Below are positions 62,091 through 64,000 of a DNA stretch of 64,000 bases, piece after piece. Made by a program: the position numbers and the translations under genes. The notes below the pieces were generated by a model. That model was not told the DNA's origin, ran no database searches, and was given only the letters and a program-made list of their open reading frames with translations. The stretch is from positions 124,001-188,000 of the forward strand of contig SUVQ01000004.1 in NCBI GenBank assembly GCA_015061905.1, in the 5' to 3' direction. Each line of letters starts with the position of its first letter. Position 1 is the stretch's first letter. The DNA is from Verrucomicrobiota bacterium. GTDB lineage: Bacteria > Verrucomicrobiota > Verrucomicrobiia > Opitutales > UBA953.

Positions 62091-63464
62091 ATGATTTTCT
62101 CTAATCTCAAACAATTTTTCGGCGGACGTTCCCGCTACGAAAGCGCGGTCAACAGCTCCGCACGCGAAGCCGTTACGGGAACGCCCGGCGATGCCGAACA
62201 GGAACTTTCCGACAGCGCGCGTCTCGCCATTCTTCACAAAGCGCGACAAGCCGCCGTCAACGAAGGACTCATCCGCGAAATCGTCGAAACCTTCGACATT
62301 TACAGCGTAGGCGACGGCATCACGCCGCAAAGCGCGAGCGCGGACTCCGCGTCAAACGAAGCCTACGACGAATATTTTTCCCGCTGGGCGCGCCGTCCGG
62401 TGGACGCCACCGGGCGATTCAACCTCACCAAATGCCTCTCAATCGCACTCCGCGCACTCCTCATCGACGGAGAAATTTTCATCATTAAAACGCTTAACGA
62501 AGCGACGCTCCGTCCGGAGCTTTTTTTCATCGAAGCTCACCGTTGCGCGGATACTTCCAAGGAAGCGGATCTCGGCTGGCATCAGGGCATACTTTTCAAA
62601 AACGGGAAACCGGCAAAATATCGATTCAAGCTCAACAACGACAACACCCGAGACTACGACGCGCAACACGTCATTCACGTGTTCGACGCGAAGCGCGCGA
62701 CGGACGTTCACGGTGTTTCTCCGTTTCAGCACGCCCTGCGCGACGTGCAGGACGCCAAAGAGCTTCTCGCGCTCGTTAAACAAAAAGGCAAATTGCAGGA
62801 ATCGATTGCAATTTCGCTACAGAGCGATCGCGCCGTCTCGCAAGGAAACACGGCGGGGCTTCTCGACATCGGCACCGGAAGCAAGCCTGCGGACCGCACG
62901 GATCCCGCGCTGCTTCACCGTATCACGGGTGCCAAAGCGTTTGTTTTACAGCAAGGAGAAGCGGCGGAATCTTTTGCCGGGAACAGCCCGTCTCCGGAAT
63001 TTTTTGAAGCCTACAAAAATTTACACAAAGCAGGCATAGCCGGCTTGTTGCCTTACGAGTTTGTCATCGACCCGTCGGCAGTCGGCGGCGCAGGCGTGCG
63101 CCTCGTCGTCGGCAAAGCCGCACGGTGTTTTGACCGCATGCAAAGCGTGCTCATCGACACATTTCTCGTTCCCGTGCGCAATTTCGTCATCGGGCAAGCC
63201 ATCACCGCCGGCAAACTCCCCCCGGCGGAAGACTGGACGGAATGTGAGTGGGCAACCCCCAAAAGCGTAACGGTCGACGCCGGCAGAGACCACGCGGCAG
63301 ACCTTGCCGACGTTCAAAACGGGCTCATTACGGCAACGGATTTCTGCGCCGTTCGCGGACGTTCGCTTGCCCGCGACATGGCAATTTGGAAACGCGAACA
63401 GGCGATGTTCCGGGAAGCGGGGCACCCGCTCGCCGTCAACTCGGAACCGGGAACGAGAAATTAA
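62091..63464 (+). CDS. Lambda-family phage portal protein
   Basis: 457 residues. Portals form the ring through which DNA enters the capsid. The family is indicated by ILHKARQAAVNEGLIREIVE, LTKCLSIALRALLIDGEIF, VIHVFDAKRATDVHGVSPF and LPYEFVIDPSAVGGAGVRLV. Length is near normal, with no frameshift. It contains three GGGAACG words, so the phage DNA shares the host's peculiar word. Confidence 0.88.
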   Translation: MIFSNLKQFFGGRSRYESAVNSSAREAVTGTPGDAEQELSDSARLAILHKARQAAVNEGLIREIVETFDIYSVGDGITPQSASADSASNEAYDEYFSRWARRPVDATGRFNLTKCLSIALRALLIDGEIFIIKTLNEATLRPELFFIEAHRCADTSKEADLGWHQGILFKNGKPAKYRFKLNNDNTRDYDAQHVIHVFDAKRATDVHGVSPFQHALRDVQDAKELLALVKQKGKLQESIAISLQSDRAVSQGNTAGLLDIGTGSKPADRTDPALLHRITGAKAFVLQQGEAAESFAGNSPSPEFFEAYKNLHKAGIAGLLPYEFVIDPSAVGGAGVRLVVGKAARCFDRMQSVLIDTFLVPVRNFVIGQAITAGKLPPAEDWTECEWATPKSVTVDAGRDHAADLADVQNGLITATDFCAVRGRSLARDMAIWKREQAMFREAGHPLAVNSEPGTRN

Positions 63465-63475
63465 CAACCGATTTT

Positions 63476-63733
63476 ATGGAAAAGCGCAAATTGACGACGA
63501 CGCTCTCCACGCTTCACGGCGATCTTTCGGAGATGAAAACCGACCTCCGGGAAATGCGAGCCGAAGGCAAGCAACGCGGCGAAGACATCGCCGAAATCAA
63601 AAAAACCGTTGCCGTGCACGAAGAGCAAATTTCCACGAACAAGCGCGACATCCGCGACCTGAAACTCCTCATTTGGAAAATCCTCGGGCTCATCGGCGGC
63701 GGCTCCGTCATCGCCGAAAAACTCTTTAACTAA
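63476..63733 (+). CDS. XhlA-like phage coiled-coil membrane protein
   Basis: 85 residues: a coiled coil (SEMKTDLREMRAEGKQRGED, then AVHEEQISTNKRDIRDLK) and a C-terminal hydrophobic helix (LLIWKILGLIGGGSVI). XhlA-type proteins sit beside holins and endolysins in phage lysis. ATG at 63476, nine bases after the portal stop. Confidence 0.7.
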   Translation: MEKRKLTTTLSTLHGDLSEMKTDLREMRAEGKQRGEDIAEIKKTVAVHEEQISTNKRDIRDLKLLIWKILGLIGGGSVIAEKLFN

Positions 63734-63836
63734 TGAATAGTGAATAAGGAATAACGAATAACGCACACCTTAAGTTTTTGCCGGAGGCAAAAACCATAGC
63801 ACGGAACTATTCACTATTCATTATTCCCTATTCACT
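63734..63836. repeat. AT-rich nested palindrome, copy 3, in the prophage
   Basis: Inner hairpin GTTTTTGCC (63774-63782), loop GGA, GGCAAAAAC (63786-63794). Outer arms GAATAGTGAATAAGGAATAA (63735-63754) and TATTCACTATTCATTATTCC (63809-63828). Same layout as copies at 42505 and 52082. Confidence 0.8.
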
Positions 63837-63857
63837 GAAAAACGAAGTTTTTTAACT

Positions 63858-64000
63858 ATGAAAACAAAAACGCTCATCATCGGAATCACAGCCGGGCTTC
63901 TTTCCGCCGGCATTCTCGCGGCGGGAACGCAAGCCGCACAAACCGTCGTTGAAAACGAAAGCGCGTTCACGGACACGCTTCAGGCAATCGTGAACTTTTT
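63858..64000 (+). CDS. Small secreted or membrane protein, truncated by the window end
   Basis: The first 47 codons are visible: MKTKTLIIGITAGLLSAGIL followed by AAGTQAAQTV, a signal peptide or membrane helix. It contains one GCGGGAACGC word. Family not recognised; position suggests the phage region. Confidence 0.5.
   Translation, partial: MKTKTLIIGITAGLLSAGILAAGTQAAQTVVENESAFTDTLQAIVNF

Larger units (their letters stand above)
1..64000. repeat. Highly iterated word GCGGGAACGC across the whole window (uptake-sequence-like)
   Basis: The 7-base core GGGAACG or its complement CGTTCCC was counted by eye about 220 times, roughly 125 on the plus and 95 on the minus strand. Equal base frequencies predict about 8. 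Most copies extend to GCGGGAACGC. Copies lie in genes and in gaps. Inside genes they fall in all frames: cgg-gaa-cgc gives RER, gcg-gga-acg gives AGT, ggg-aac-gc gives GNA; the other orientation gives VPA, RSR and FP. This shows that the DNA word, not a peptide, is favoured. Inverted pairs form hairpins near 3350, 29350, 39125, 41355 and 47130. Function is unknown; a DNA uptake sequence is the best analogy. Confidence 0.9.

Noticed and set aside
1-64000. Reading the GGGAACG word as Chi or FtsK-orienting (KOPS-like) sites
   Set aside because: Those show clear strand bias relative to replication. Here the split is about 125 to 95 and local orientation is mixed. A mild bias remains and should be tested genome-wide, so this is not fully excluded.
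1-64000. Reading the word as a restriction-modification recognition site
   Set aside because: The core is not palindromic and restriction sites are usually avoided rather than enriched. A methylated non-palindromic site cannot be excluded but would not explain paired hairpins.

Overview
The window most likely comes from a Gram-negative, LPS-bearing member of the Verrucomicrobiota, probably Opitutae-like. This is inference, because no rRNA or tRNA gene is visible. The evidence is three secreted proteins with PEP-CTERM sorting tails (PEPSAFGLLAG-type, then an Arg-rich end), a fused LpxC-FabZ enzyme, a very large OstA/LptA-like protein, a GH95 fucosidase, a DUF4838 protein and a cytochrome bd oxidase. 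Together these suggest a glycan-using, low-oxygen or gut-type lifestyle.

Layout. 0-0.5 kb: C-terminus of SMC. 1-3.1 kb: first PEP-CTERM protein. 3.4-8.2 kb (minus strand): CPBP protease, a possible caspase-fold secreted protein and stand-alone CoaB in a tight operon, then UvrC. 8.2-23.1 kb (plus): LPS-transport-like protein, DUF4838 protein, unknown secreted protein, MurI, TsaE, a TPR membrane protein, DD-carboxypeptidase, LolA-like protein, M24 peptidase, two small proteins and YmdB. 23.3-27 kb: second PEP-CTERM protein and a paralogue of the TPR protein. 27-28.3 kb: HemL (minus). 28.5-33.8 kb: KdsB, KdsD, O-antigen-ligase-like protein, FabZ, an inserted GxxExxY cassette and FabI. 33.9-41.3 kb: NadE, a DUF362-like protein, MenA, class II aldolase and an LtaS-like sulfatase. 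41.4-43.9 kb: CydAB (minus). 44.2-47.1 kb: third PEP-CTERM protein. 47.6-53.8 kb: TsaC/Sua5, HtpX-like protease (minus), LpxC-FabZ, LpxA and RsmG. 54.1-56.5 kb: GH95. 56.5-60.6 kb: a possibly attenuated ABC transporter operon ending in a CoA-transferase A subunit. 60.7-64 kb: remnant or partial lambda-like prophage.

The genes make a coherent envelope picture: Kdo activation (KdsB, KdsD), lipid A (LpxA, LpxC), fatty acid elongation (FabZ, FabI), LPS polymer ligation or transport, and murein synthesis and trimming (MurI, DD-carboxypeptidase). TsaC and TsaE both serve t6A tRNA modification.

The most striking signal is not a gene. A short word, GCGGGAACGC (core GGGAACG, reverse complement CGTTCCC), occurs about 220 times by hand count in 64 kb on both strands, against about 8 expected for a 7-mer at equal base frequencies. 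It lies in every reading frame of genes on both strands, and inverted pairs of it build several intergenic hairpins, including transcription terminators. That is how DNA uptake sequences behave in Neisseria and Pasteurellaceae, but here it is denser. I know of no description of this word. Other dispersed elements are a roughly 105-bp AT-rich nested palindrome (three copies), a two-hairpin REP-like element (two copies) and a GxxExxY nuclease-like gene bounded by 27-bp inverted repeats.
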